From NCBI RefSeq assembly GCF_001540865.1, contig NC_033622.1, positions 14,204,797 through 14,268,796 on the forward strand: a DNA stretch of 64,000 bases, given 5' to 3'. A program made the translations under genes and the position numbers. Below the pieces are notes generated by a model. That model was not told the DNA's origin, ran no database searches, and was given only the letters and a program-made list of their open reading frames with translations. Position 1 is the first letter of the stretch, and the number at the start of each line of letters is the position of its first letter. The stretch is from Ananas comosus. Its lineage: Eukaryota > Streptophyta > Magnoliopsida > Poales > Bromeliaceae. Shown here piece by piece: positions 20,250-30,444 of this stretch.

Positions 20250-23060
20250 GTATTATATATATATATATATATATATATGTATAGTTAAATGCCATAATAG
20301 GTCTCTGCAAATATAATGAATTGCAAATATATTCCTACAAAATTCAACTTTCATATATTGTTTCTACAAAAGTTCTAATATTTTCAAATATGTATCTCTA
20401 GTTTGTTACCGTTAGAGAACACTTCGAGAACTATTTATGTTTTCAATTTTACCATCACAAATGTGCCCATTCAAAAGCCACAACAGTATAATAGAAGAGG
20501 GACAAAAATATCAAGTTATCTTATAAACTAACCAGGATTAAGTATTTAATATATGATTAGCTAAATTTTTCTAACGTATTCTAACGACAGAAACATATTT
20601 AAAAATATTAAAACTTTTATAAAGACAATATATGAAAATTGAACTTTATAGTAATATACTTGTAATTTACTATATTTACAAGAAGCTGTATGAATTTAAC
20701 CGCATATATAATGTGTTGAGTACTTAAATAATGAGTACGATTCTATGTAAAGAGATATTTGTGATATTAACCACATTCCATACTCTCCAAGATAGAATTA
20801 CAAGATAGTCCTTAATGTTTTTTTTTTTTTTTTTTTGGCGCTTTTGTTTTATATAATATAGGAGTTGGACTACTGTCAATCCCCTATGCANTCCTTTTTT
20901 TTTTTTTTTTTTTTTTTTTGGCGCTTTTGTTTTATATAATATAGGAGTTGGACTACTGTCAATCCCCTATGCACTTTCACAAGGAGGTTGGTTAAGCCTG
21001 CTGCTACTCTTCATTGTAGCCATGATCTGTTGCTACACCGGCCTGCTCCTTCAACGGTGCATGAAAGCCGACCCGAGAATCCGAACCTATCCGGACATCG
21101 GCGAGTTCGCATTTGGCTACTTGGGAAGGATATTCGTGTCGGTCTTCATGTACTTGGAGCTGTACCTCGTCGCGATCGGGTTCTTGATACTAGAGGGTGA
21201 CAACTTGGATAAGTTGTTCCCCGACACTAAGCTTATCGTCGGAACTGTCAGCATCGCGAGTAAGCAGTTGTTTGTCATGCTAGTTGCGCTTATAATCTTG
21301 CCGACTACTTGGCTGCGGAGTCTCAGCGTGCTTGCTTATGTCTCGGCCGGAGGGGTTCTTGCCTCAGTTATTGTTGTGTTCTCCGTGCTGTGGGCTGCGA
21401 CGGTTGATGGGGTTGGATTCGGTGAAAGAGGGAGGTTCTTGAACTTGAGCAGTCTGCCGACCGCTCTAGGGCTTTACACATTCTGTTACGGCGGCCATGC
21501 CGTGTTTCCGACGCTATGCACTTCGATGAAGGATAAGAGTAAGTTCTCAAAGGTGAGTAGCACAAGGAGCTAGCATTCCATTCAGGGTGCGTTTGGTCCA
21601 CGTTTTTTTTTTAAAAATTTCTAGTAATTCAATAAAAATAAAAAAATATGACGGTGTTTGATTAAACGTACTAAATAATCTAATTGGTAATATTAGATTT
21701 ACTTGGGAATGAGATTTATCCTAAAATACTAATCTCATTTTCTTGAGGGAGGATAAATATCCTCATATTAATGGATTGGGATAATCATAATATATCTAAT
21801 ATCTTTCTTTCTCCCTACCTGTCGGCTAGTTGGTATTATTTTTCTTTACACTCTAATCTCATATTTCCCTCTAAACTTATCTTTTTCTCTCTAAACTTCA
21901 ACTCTTTTTCTCTCTCTAAACTAATTTCTCTTTCCCCCTCTTTTCTAAATTCTCAACTCTCCCACTCCCTCTAACTTCTCTCTCTAATCTATGTTATCTC
22001 TTACTTTTTTTCTAAAAAGATGTTGAAATTTGTGGTAGTATTATCTAAAATTAATTTAAAAAAATAAATTAATTGTATATTTTTTGTAATCTTAAATAAT
22101 ATGACTAAATAATATGACTGTGCGAACCAAACACAGGAATGCCACATTCTTAGTAATAAGATGAATATGAATAAAATTCTCGAATATTTTTTTTATTTCT
22201 AGTAATCTTTTATAGTGCGAACCAAACGCGCCCTAAGTGCTATACAATTTTAAGTAGCAAGGGTACAGTAGGTGATCTCACAGCAGTTCAGAACAGAACC
22301 CTTAAATTACCACTGAAACTTCTCAACAAGAAAAAAAAAGAAAAAGAAGATGATATGGTATTACTTAACCTAGTGGCGAATTTTGTAACCAATTATTGAA
22401 CTTTTTGGTCATCTCATGACCAGAGAAAGATGATTTCAGAAGTTAAATGCTCTGTTTGTTATATGTCTCCATGCCCATTGAATTGATTCTTGTTTGAATT
22501 TTGTGTCATTAGTCTTGCTTAGTTGATTCTCCTTTTTCTCATTGTAGGTGTTACTGCTATGCTTTATTACATGCACTCTTAACTACGGATCGATGGCAAT
22601 TTTGGGCTACCTCATGTACGGCGACAGTGTAAACTCTCAAGTGACTTTGAATCTCCCTACAGGAAAGCTTAGCTCGAAGGTAGCAATATACACCACACTA
22701 ATCAATCCGTTCTCCAAGTATGCCTTGATGATTGCCCCGGTCGCAACTGCAATCGAAGAAAGATTGATCACGGTCAACAAGAGATCTCCTACGCTGTTGA
22801 TTCGAAGCCTCGTGGTTCTTAGCACCGTGGTTATAGCCTTAACCATCCCGTTCTTCGGCTCGCTTATGGCGCTCATTGGCTCATTACTAAGCATCATAGT
22901 GTCTATGATGCTGCCCTGTATATGCTACATCAAGATATTTGGCGCGTCACAAGTTCGGAAGGTCGAGCTAGTACTCATCTCGGGGATTTTGTTGACGGGT
23001 ACTTTGGTTGCTATAACCGGTACTTACGCTTCGCTGAAGGAGATTATTCTTCAACTCTGA
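18608..23060 (+). CDS. AVT1: AVT1-type vacuolar amino acid transporter, tandem copy 3
   Basis: Exons 18608-18743, 20945-21552 and 22548-23060 have exactly the same lengths (136, 608, 513 nt) and phases as copy 1, giving 418 aa. The product is almost the same as copy 1. It differs mainly in the hydrophilic N-terminus (LNTSKKLVEAHQQ against LKSSEKLAETHQH), in a Gly for Cys in FCYGGHAVFPT, and near the C-terminus. Same inferred role: proton-coupled amino acid exchange at the vacuolar membrane. The exon 1 donor (ctg then gtgcaa) is weaker than in copy 1. Intron 1 has grown to about 2.2 kb through a foldback element, a (TA)n block and another MITE; intron 2 keeps the ancestral Tourist-like MITE. 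Homology to the copy 1 3' flank ends at 23080. Its stop is only 135 bp from the stop of the convergent PPR gene. Confidence 0.9.
19591..20135. mobile_element. Foldback element FB9 in intron 1 of copy 3
   Basis: Left end ggctactattctattatgag then gccctcgtactcataag; right end cttatgagtacgaggcgatc then atagtatagtagcc: inverted termini. Core arms gacgatccatttcgttaaat and gtttaacagtgtggatcgtc are inverted. It is preceded by (TA)n and followed by a long (TA)n block. Confidence 0.75.
20136..20282. repeat. (TA)n microsatellite with TG interruptions
   Basis: About 145 bp of tatata with scattered tgta units, immediately right of FB9. Its translation gives only Y/I repeats. Confidence 0.95.
20284..20700. 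mobile_element. Palindromic MITE ('caaaattcaactttcatata' family), copy 1
   Basis: Begins gttaaat and ends atttaac. Subterminal gcaaatatattcctacaaaa and the inverted tatagtaatatacttg occupy matching positions. The same family lies at 48552-48966. No coding capacity. Confidence 0.6.
20837..20973. other. Probable assembly duplication around a single N
   Basis: The 54 bases at 20837-20890 (ggcgcttttg ... ctatgca, spanning the exon 2 acceptor) recur exactly at 20920-20973, separated by one N (20891), tcc and a T run; both copies follow a T homopolymer. A contig end that overlaps its neighbour explains this better than a real duplication. The acceptor used in the gene model is the second one (exon start 20945). 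Confidence 0.85.
21585..22233. mobile_element. Tourist-like MITE in intron 2 of copy 3
   Basis: Termini gggtgcgtttggtcca and gcgaaccaaacgcgccc are inverted, with TCA/TAA flanks. Orthologous in position and sequence to 4740-5407 in copy 1. Confidence 0.8.
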
Positions 23061-23144
23061 ATATTTCTGCAGGAAATTGTCGAGGCTTCGAATTGTATTT
23101 CTCATGTCCTCTGTCAAAGCTGTATTATGTATTTTTTGCTTTTT

Positions 23145-23150
23145 AATAAA
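23145..23150 (+). terminator. Candidate polyadenylation signal of copy 3
   Basis: AATAAA lies 85 bp after the stop codon, in T-rich context. If used, the transcript would end close to or inside the 3' end of the convergent PPR gene. Confidence 0.4.
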
Positions 23151-23195
23151 TGAGAAAATCAATCGAAACAAATTACATCGAGCAGATTGCAGGAA

Positions 23196-24764
23196 TCAAA
23201 ATCGTACGTTCGTTTCGATTGGAAAAATTATATCAACAGTGTCCGTTCTTTTCATGTTCAAGTTCAATCCATTCAGTGCCTCCGCGATACTGTCAAAACC
23301 AATACAAGAATCATCATCCCCGGAAATAAACCGATAAATCCTCCCTCCCACTTCGACGCAACTCTCCCCCGCTACCTTCTTCAACCCCTCCATTCTCATC
23401 ACTCGCCTCATCTTCGCAGCCTCCTCCCATGAGCCGACCTCTGAATACATATTTGCGACCATCACGTAGTTCCCGCTCCGTCTGGGCTCCAATGCTAGCA
23501 GCTTTCTTTGCACCTCTTCCCCGATTCCGTGACTATCTTTGGAACTATGTAACTGGCAAGCGCTTAGCAGAGTTCTCCATACAACCGCGTCAGGCTCAAC
23601 GGGCATGCTTTTAGTAAAGTTGTAAGCTTCAAGAAGGCGACCGTTGCGACCTAGTACATCGACCATGGCGCTGTAGTGTGTCATCATCGGCTTGATACCG
23701 TATACATGCTCCATTTCATGGAAGAGTCGATACGCCTCATCCGCCAAGCCCGCATGCGAGCAAGCACAAATAACGCCCAGGAAGGTCACGTAATTGGGTT
23801 CGACGGAAGTGTTCTTCATCTGCGAGAAAAGCGTAAGAGCTTCTTCCGGGGCGCCGTGCTGAGCGAACCCGAGAATCATGGCGCTCCACGTCCACACGTT
23901 CCTCACTGACATCTTCTCGAATAAGCGGCGGGCGTATGTTATCGCCCCGCATTTGGCGTACATGTTGACAAGGGCGGTGCCTAACTGAAGAGTGAACTCT
24001 CTCTCAATTTGTAATATCTGGCCGTGAATCCACTTTCCGAAAGTCAAGCACCCGAGCTCGGCGCAGGCCGAGAGCAGGACGAGGAACGTGGGCTGATCCA
24101 GCTCGAACCCGGAGTCCACCATCCGGAAAAACAATCTGATGCACTCCTCGGGCGTCGAATTATCGACGCAGGCGGATAACATGGTGTTCCACGAGACCAC
24201 GGTTCTGAGGGGCATATCGTCGAACACCTTACGAGCGTCACCCAAACGGGCACACGACCCGTAGAGCAGCATGAGGGTGTTCTGCACGTAGACGACGAAA
24301 TCGACCCCGTTCTTCACGGCGTCGGCGTGGGCCTGGGCGCCGGATCGGAGGTCGCGGAGTTGGGCGCAGGATTTGAGGACGAAGGGGAGGTTGAGCTCGT
24401 TGGGGCGGAGGCCGCGGCGGCGCATGAGGAGGAAGAGGCCGAGCGCGCGGGAGGGTGAGTCCGCTTGGGCGCGGGCGCGGATGAGGAGGTTCCAAGCGGA
24501 GCGCGAGGGGAGGAGGAGGGGGGAGTGGAGGAGGAGGGTTTGGGCGTGGGCGTGGGCGTGGGCGTGGGCGTGGGAGAGCGCGAGGACGCGGAGGAGCTCG
24601 GCGGCGAGGAAGGTGCGGCGGCGGAGGACGCCGGAGGTGAGGAGGTGGGCGTGGAGTTGGAGGAGGTGGGAGTGGGAGCTGCAAGAAGAGAGGAGGGAAT
24701 GGTAGCAGTGGTGAGTGCCGTGGGTTGCACTCGCGCTCATGGGCCGAGCCATGTAAATCAACAA
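23196..24764 (-). CDS. PLS-class pentatricopeptide repeat protein with E domain (At2g36730-like)
   Basis: An intronless frame of up to 522 aa with successive P/L/S repeats from about residue 90. Visible repeat signatures include VVSWNTMLSACVDNSTPEEC, FTLQLGTALVNMYAKCG, NVWTWSAMILGFAQHGAPEE and VVWRTLLSAC. An E region follows (NYVMVANMYSEVGSWEEAAK, then a short E+-like tail); there is no DYW domain. Such proteins bind organellar RNA one base per repeat and usually act in C-to-U editing with a DYW partner; that role is family knowledge. Overall layout recalls Arabidopsis At2g36730 (from memory). Start could be Met 1 (24764), Met 5 (24752) or Met 9 (24740); I cannot choose. A (His-Ala) run near residues 65-75 comes from a gcgtgg hexanucleotide repeat. 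Divergent with the DYW gene at 25601 and convergent with transporter copy 3. Confidence 0.9.
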   Translation of the reverse strand: MLIYMARPMSASATHGTHHCYHSLLSSCSSHSHLLQLHAHLLTSGVLRRRTFLAAELLRVLALSHAHAHAHAHAQTLLLHSPLLLPSRSAWNLLIRARAQADSPSRALGLFLLMRRRGLRPNELNLPFVLKSCAQLRDLRSGAQAHADAVKNGVDFVVYVQNTLMLLYGSCARLGDARKVFDDMPLRTVVSWNTMLSACVDNSTPEECIRLFFRMVDSGFELDQPTFLVLLSACAELGCLTFGKWIHGQILQIEREFTLQLGTALVNMYAKCGAITYARRLFEKMSVRNVWTWSAMILGFAQHGAPEEALTLFSQMKNTSVEPNYVTFLGVICACSHAGLADEAYRLFHEMEHVYGIKPMMTHYSAMVDVLGRNGRLLEAYNFTKSMPVEPDAVVWRTLLSACQLHSSKDSHGIGEEVQRKLLALEPRRSGNYVMVANMYSEVGSWEEAAKMRRVMRMEGLKKVAGESCVEVGGRIYRFISGDDDSCIGFDSIAEALNGLNLNMKRTDTVDIIFPIETNVRF

Positions 24765-25017
24765 AGAAAGTAAATTTACACCTATTCATTCTAAAATTTA
24801 GAATTAATTTTTAATATTTGAAAAATAATTTTTATAAAATAAAAGTCTCCTTCTTGAAGTATACCATCTAAGTTATTTTTTTTATTCCGTACAGAGATAT
24901 CATGTACCGAACATTTATTTATTTTCAATTTTCAATCTCATAATTCAATACTAGTATTTATTTTTTAGAGACCAGATAATTAGATTAAAGAGTTTTAGAT
25001 GGATAAAATATGGGATA

Positions 25018-25371
25018 ACTTCAAAAAACCCACCCTGTGGTTTCCAACTTTCTCACTTTAGTACCATGTGGTTTAAAGTGTATCAATTTACCCCCCTGTA
25101 GTTTTGTTTTTATTTTTTCTATAGTTTTTTTCTTAATATTTCGTTAAATTATATGCAAAAAAACATCAGATATCCATCTAGATTTATCGAATATTTATTT
25201 TAGGACCCTTTAATTTTAATTTTGTTACTGATTTGAGAAAAAAAAAATAATAAAATTGATAAAAAAAAAAGAGAAAAATGAAACCACAGATTGATACACT
25301 TTAAACCATATGGTACTAAAGTGAGAAAGTTGAAAACCACATGGGGGTTTTTGAAGTTATTCCATAAAATA
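25018..25371. mobile_element. Palindromic MITE of the 'aaacttcaaaaaccccc' family, copy 2
   Basis: Left gggataacttcaaaaaaccc then ccctgtggtttccaactttc; right ccacatgggggtttttgaag then ttattcc: inverted ends. It lies in the shared upstream region of the two divergent PPR genes. Confidence 0.8.
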
Positions 25372-25600
25372 TCTATAAATTTTTATGCAAATTAATCATA
25401 AATATTAGAAAATAGGGAAAATCAATATTATTCAAATATAATTTGAGTTATGTATCTACCATTTCAACACAATTTCACCTAAATTTTTTCATTGAAGCCA
25501 GATTAAAAAAGGTAATTAGCAAAATAATTAATTACAAACGTATAAATTCCGTATTCGTTCGCGCCACGTAAATTTAGCATCCGTGGCCCCTCGCCACGCC

Positions 25601-27418
25601 ATGGCACTACCTCGTCTTCTTCGCCCAAATCCCTCCCTCTCCACTCTCCGCCATTACCAACCCCCCCATCCTCGCCTCCTCCTACACTCCTCCATCATTC
25701 CTCTCATATCCTCCTCCTCTTCCTCCTCCAAGACCCACCTCCTCCAAATCCACGCCCACCTCCTCCGCACCTCCCTCCTCTTCCACGACATTTCCATCTC
25801 CTCCGCCTTCTTATCCCGCGCCGCCGCGCACTCCGCCTCCTACTCCCTCCGCCTCTTCGACCAAATCCCTCGCCCCACCATTTTCCACTGCAACGCCATG
25901 TTACGAGCCCTCTCCGAGAGCGCCTCCCCGGAGCAAACCCTCGTCTTCTTCAAGCGCATGCAGGACCTCGGCGTCCGCGGTAACCCCTTCTCCTCCTCCT
26001 TCGTTCTCAAGGCTTGCGTGAGAACCTCTTCGTTCTCTCTTGGGAAACAGGTCCACGGTAGGATTTTGCGACGTGGGCACCACTCCGATTCCCTCCTCCT
26101 TACCAATCTAATAGGTATTTACGACTCGTGCGGGAGCGCAAGCGACGCGCGCAAGGTGTTCGACGAAATGGCCGAGAAGGACACCGTCGCGTGGAACGTT
26201 TTGATCTCTTGCTACGCGCGAAACCGACGAACTAAAGATGCTTTGCATCTGTTTGACGAAATGCGGGACCCGAAATATGGGGCCGAACCGGATGATGTCA
26301 CCTGCCTGCTCCTGCTTCAAGCATGCGCGAACTTGGGAGCGCTTGATTTCGGCGAGCGGATACGTGAGTTTGCCGAGGAACATGGTTATATCGATGCATT
26401 GAATGTGAGGAATTCGCTTATCGCCATGTACTCAAAATGCGGGTGTGCCAATAAGGCGTACCGAGTGTTCTGTGACATGCCTCAAAAGAACGTTGTTAGC
26501 TGGAGTGCGATGATTTCTGGTTTGGCAGTGAATGGGTTCGGAAGAGACGCCATCGAAGCATTTCGAGAGATGCTAAATGTGGGCGTCGCTCCTGATGAGC
26601 AGACGTTTACAGGGGTCCTCTCGGCTTGCAGTCATAGTGGGCTGGTCGAAGAAGGACTGAGATTCTTTGACATGATGAAATTTGAGTATGGTCTGGTCCC
26701 GAATGTATGTCACTACGGGTGCATCGTCGATCTAATGGGCCGAGCTGGGTTGCTCGATCGTGCTTATGGTCTTATAGTAAGAGAGATGGGTGTCACGCCA
26801 GATGCCACAATTTGGAGAACTCTGCTTGGAGCTTGTAGGATTCATGGTCATGTCGACCTTGGAGAGCGTGTAATCTCTCACCTAATTGAATTAAAGGCAC
26901 AACAAGCTGGGGATTACGTTCTGTTATTGAATATCTATGCATCCGCAGGAAAATGGGAGAAGGTTGCAGAAGTTCGGAGGTTAATGAAGGACAAAGGAAT
27001 TCAAACTACTCCTGGCTGTAGCTCGATAGAAGTGAGCGGTGAGGTCCATGAATTTGTTGCGGACGATGATTTGCACCCGCGAAAAGCCGAGATTTACGAG
27101 AAGCTTGAGGAGATATGTAAGCAGCTAAAGATTGCGGGATACGTAGCAGATGTGGCTTCCGAGTTGCACGATTTGGATATGGAGGGGAAGGAGAGTGCTT
27201 TGTCTTATCATAGTGAGAAGTTGGCCATTGCTTTTGGTGTTCTCGTGACCCCACCGGGCAGAACATTGAGAATCGCGAAGAACCTTCGTATTTGTGCTGA
27301 CTGCCACAATTTCATGAAGGTGTTTTCTGGCGTTTATAATCGGCCGGTGATTGTTAGGGATAGGAGCCGGTTCCATCATTTCAAAGAGGGTCATTGTTCT
27401 TGTAACGACTATTGGTAG
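25601..27418 (+). CDS. PLS-class pentatricopeptide repeat protein with DYW deaminase-like domain (At3g47530-like)
   Basis: Intronless, 605 aa from ATG 25601. The frame stays open to 25583, but there it has only GTG. The serine/leucine/arginine-rich N-terminus fits an organelle transit peptide. PLS repeats run from about residue 80 (VAWNVLISCYARNRRTKDAL, LNVRNSLIAMYSKCGCANKA, VVSWSAMISGLAVNGFGRDA, TFTGVLSACSHSGLVEEGLR). E/E+ motifs follow (DYVLLLNIYASAGKWEKVAE) and then a complete DYW domain with the zinc-binding/catalytic HSEKLAIAFGVL motif, CADCHNFMK and the terminal residues DYW. DYW domains deaminate C to U in mitochondrial or plastid transcripts; the target is not predictable here. Layout recalls Arabidopsis At3g47530 (from memory). 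Upstream DNA (24.77-25.60 kb) is shared with the divergent E-class gene. Confidence 0.93.
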   Translation: MALPRLLRPNPSLSTLRHYQPPHPRLLLHSSIIPLISSSSSSSKTHLLQIHAHLLRTSLLFHDISISSAFLSRAAAHSASYSLRLFDQIPRPTIFHCNAMLRALSESASPEQTLVFFKRMQDLGVRGNPFSSSFVLKACVRTSSFSLGKQVHGRILRRGHHSDSLLLTNLIGIYDSCGSASDARKVFDEMAEKDTVAWNVLISCYARNRRTKDALHLFDEMRDPKYGAEPDDVTCLLLLQACANLGALDFGERIREFAEEHGYIDALNVRNSLIAMYSKCGCANKAYRVFCDMPQKNVVSWSAMISGLAVNGFGRDAIEAFREMLNVGVAPDEQTFTGVLSACSHSGLVEEGLRFFDMMKFEYGLVPNVCHYGCIVDLMGRAGLLDRAYGLIVREMGVTPDATIWRTLLGACRIHGHVDLGERVISHLIELKAQQAGDYVLLLNIYASAGKWEKVAEVRRLMKDKGIQTTPGCSSIEVSGEVHEFVADDDLHPRKAEIYEKLEEICKQLKIAGYVADVASELHDLDMEGKESALSYHSEKLAIAFGVLVTPPGRTLRIAKNLRICADCHNFMKVFSGVYNRPVIVRDRSRFHHFKEGHCSCNDYW

Positions 27419-28457
27419 GCTATTCCCAGCGTGGCTTGTCTAAGCCTCTGCTAACGGCGCATCCTATCTCATGAATAGCTTTAAGGACTTACTGGGGCAA
27501 AGATGGAAAGATTGATAAGTTCTAGGCAGCTTTGTGAGGATTCATAGCATAATAATGCTCTAAGATTGCGAGTATATTGTTAAAGATGTTATTCAAATGG
27601 AAGTTATGTAGAAAACGGACTGTGTTTATGGATTTCGATTAATTTTGTGATCCTTTTGAAGGGCTGATAAGGAAATGGAAGATGATATTCAAAGGAAAGC
27701 AGAAATCGGACTGTTTCGGGCACGTTCAATCTGCAAGAAATCATTTGTTGAGGGGATTTTGGAACATCTTATGTTTTGTGCTCATTGCTGGTACCTGTTA
27801 GAGGCAACATTCATAACAAACATATTTGTTGCTAAATGCCTTTCTCAGGGACTATCAGTCATTCGGAAGTGGCACTCTCTTCTCAATATTTCTCTACATG
27901 AAAACAGCATTATTACGCCATCTAGTTGATCACACAGAATAATTTTTTGCTTTCTGATTAAAATTTGTTCTACTATAAATTGTTCCTTCATTGCTTTGGT
28001 TTATGTTTCTTAGATCTCTCTGACAAATCATGTGACATTTAATTGTATGCAGGTTGAAAATCAACAAACTTGGTTGCTCTGAATCCACCCTGGAGCTGCT
28101 GCTGCAAATTCGCGTTATCACATCTGCGATATTGCAGAGTAAACCATAAACAATTAATAGGAGATGCAGAGTTGCTTTTTTTTCCCTTTTTTTTTTTGAA
28201 GTTTAAAAAGTTCTGATTTTTCAGGGTTATACTAGCTGGCAAATGTTTGGAGTGGTCTGGTCTTGCACCTTGAAAAAACACCATTGGATGAATCTGGTTC
28301 ACCACGTCAGCTATGGGGAGCCACGTCATATTAAATATATATATTTTTTAACTTTTAATAAGATTGCAACTCATTGGATAATTAGGATTTACTATAATAA
28401 TTTCAAGTTTTTTAGTTAGTCAAAAGATTACAGATGGTAAATATTTTTCTAATGAAT
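27419..28457. other. 3' flank of the DYW gene
   Basis: No supported gene. An 84-codon ATG frame (27675-27929) has no recognisable domain and most likely lies in the 3' UTR. A T run and AT-rich DNA follow. Confidence 0.5.
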
Positions 28458-28616
28458 CAACCGTCTCTAGCGCAAATGGCAAAGGATTTGATAATTGGTA
28501 TCTGAGATGTAAGTTCGAATTATAGTTGATTCATATTTCTAGTTAAGTTTATTTGTAAATAAAATAAATGAAGTGGATAGTATACTATCTATCTCTCAAA
28601 AAAAAAAAAAAAAAAA
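28458..28616 (+). mobile_element. tRNA-derived SINE, copy 1
   Basis: The 5' part accgtctctagcgcaaatgg has the pol III A-box layout, and aagttcgaattatag is a degenerate B box about 40 bp later. The body is tgattcatatttctagttaa, gtttatttgtaaataaaata and atactatctatctctc, with a poly(A) tail at 28597-28616. Five relatives lie in this window. Confidence 0.75.
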
Positions 28617-30393
28617 TCATAAGTCATTTGGTAAGCTCTTATGGGCTCATGGATTAATGAACATGCCAGAACCCACATGGAAATTGTCTATTTTTTAACT
28701 TCATAAATACACATTGAATAACTTGATATGATAATATTAATAAATGGCATTGCCTAACCTCATCCTCGAATTCAACTTTCTTCTAAGTTATTGGAGTGAA
28801 AAAAAATAAAAAACTTCACTGATGATATCTTTCCGGATGCAAGACAGCGTGGAAGAGCTGGTACAAGACTATATAAAATAATTTTCTCTCGATAAAAATA
28901 AATTATTTTTTCTTAGAGAGAAATGATTCGGTACTTTTTTTAAAAAAAAATAAAAAATATCTTAACCGTTGATTAATAGAAGGTAAAAATGTAACTTTAA
29001 TACTTAGCAGGTAAAAGGATTATTTTATTCAAGATTAGTTTGGTAATTAAATAATATAATATTTAAAGAAATTTTTAATTGAGGTCCTAAATTTATGCAT
29101 TAATTAGCACTAACTTATAAAGTTAATTGATTAATCAAATTTATGCAATTATTAGGTATTAAATTAGGAATTTACTTTAAATGTTTTAGTGTTTCTCAAA
29201 TTATGCATTAATTTAAATTATAGAAATTTTAGAAATAGTTTTATTTCTAAATACGATGAATTTAAATTTTAAAAATTAAATACTTAAAATTTAAAAATAA
29301 AATTTAAATTAGAGGAATTTCATATTATTATTTAAAAACTAAATTTCTACAAAGATTTAAAATACAATTTATTCGCACAAGTTTAAAACGTAATGCATTA
29401 AAAACTTAGAAAGTAAGATTTCTACAACTAAATTTCTCTAGAGGAATTTCATATTACTATTTAAATTTTAAATTCAATGATTTAAAAACTATATTGAACC
29501 GATTGATTTGACTGATCAGACTTTGACCTATTCTATCAAGAATCTGATTTTAACCTATTGAACCGAATAACATTAAGAACAATTTGGAACCGGTAAAAAT
29601 AATAAATATTTTAAACAAAATGATAATTTAACTATTAGAGCTAATAAATATTTTAAATATAATTTTAAACATATAAATTTAAAAGATTAGAATTATTGGT
29701 GAGAAAAAAAATAGTTAGGAATTTGAATTCAAATTTAACTAACAATCACAAAACTTATTTCCGAACTCGAAGGATTTCAAAAATCCATATCCAAATTCAA
29801 AACTTACCAATTTTTCGAAATCCAAAACCATACCTAAATCAAAAGACTAGAATTCAAACAATTATTTCTGTTTACCATATTTCAAAGTATTTATATGAAA
29901 CTTAAATTTTTAAAATATAAATTTGAATATAATATTAAATTTTAAATTTAAAAGTGAAATTTAAATTTGAGAAATTTCATATTACTATTTAAAGTTTAAA
30001 TTCAATGATCATATTATCAAATCATTTGAAATTTTTCTTATATGAAATGCCAAATTATGAAAGAAAAGATAGAGAGAGAAAAAGAAAACAAAGAAAAAAT
30101 AAAAATTTTGAAAATATAGTAGATGTAAAGTGACTAAATTATCTATGTAGACAAAAATATCCCTTTTTGAGGTATCTGGTAACCGGTATCTCTCCCAAAG
30201 TGATCTGCTATTGCAGGTTATAATTTTAAAAAAACTAAATCTGAATCGTTGAATACGTGTGAATGAACGGTAACCAAAAAAAAAAAAAAGTACAGAAGCA
30301 TTACTCTTCTCTCTAATATATGTTTTTTTTTTTTCCTTCTCTCCTCACATTTTTTTTGTCTTATTTTCTCTACATTCAAACAAAAAGCTCCAC
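28617..30393. other. AT-rich intergenic DNA, no gene seen
   Basis: Many short repeats of the type aaatttaaa/tttaaattt and no supported coding frame. Confidence 0.55.

Positions 30394-30440
<47 letters not shown>
30394..30440. repeat. (TTA)n microsatellite
   Basis: About 15 uninterrupted tta units. Confidence 0.95.

Positions 30441-30444
<4 letters not shown>

Noticed and set aside
24238..24789. Pro/Arg-rich and Ser/Thr/Pro-rich frames and plus-strand frames over 24.3-24.8 kb
   Set aside because: Shadow frames of the GC-rich E-class PPR gene, which has recognisable repeats in its own frame.
27675..27929. 84-codon ATG frame after the DYW gene
   Set aside because: No domain, no codon bias like the neighbour; most likely 3' UTR.
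28458..28616. tRNA-like A and B boxes as a functional tRNA gene
   Set aside because: No cloverleaf or anticodon arm, poly(A) tail present, and the sequence recurs as a dispersed SINE.
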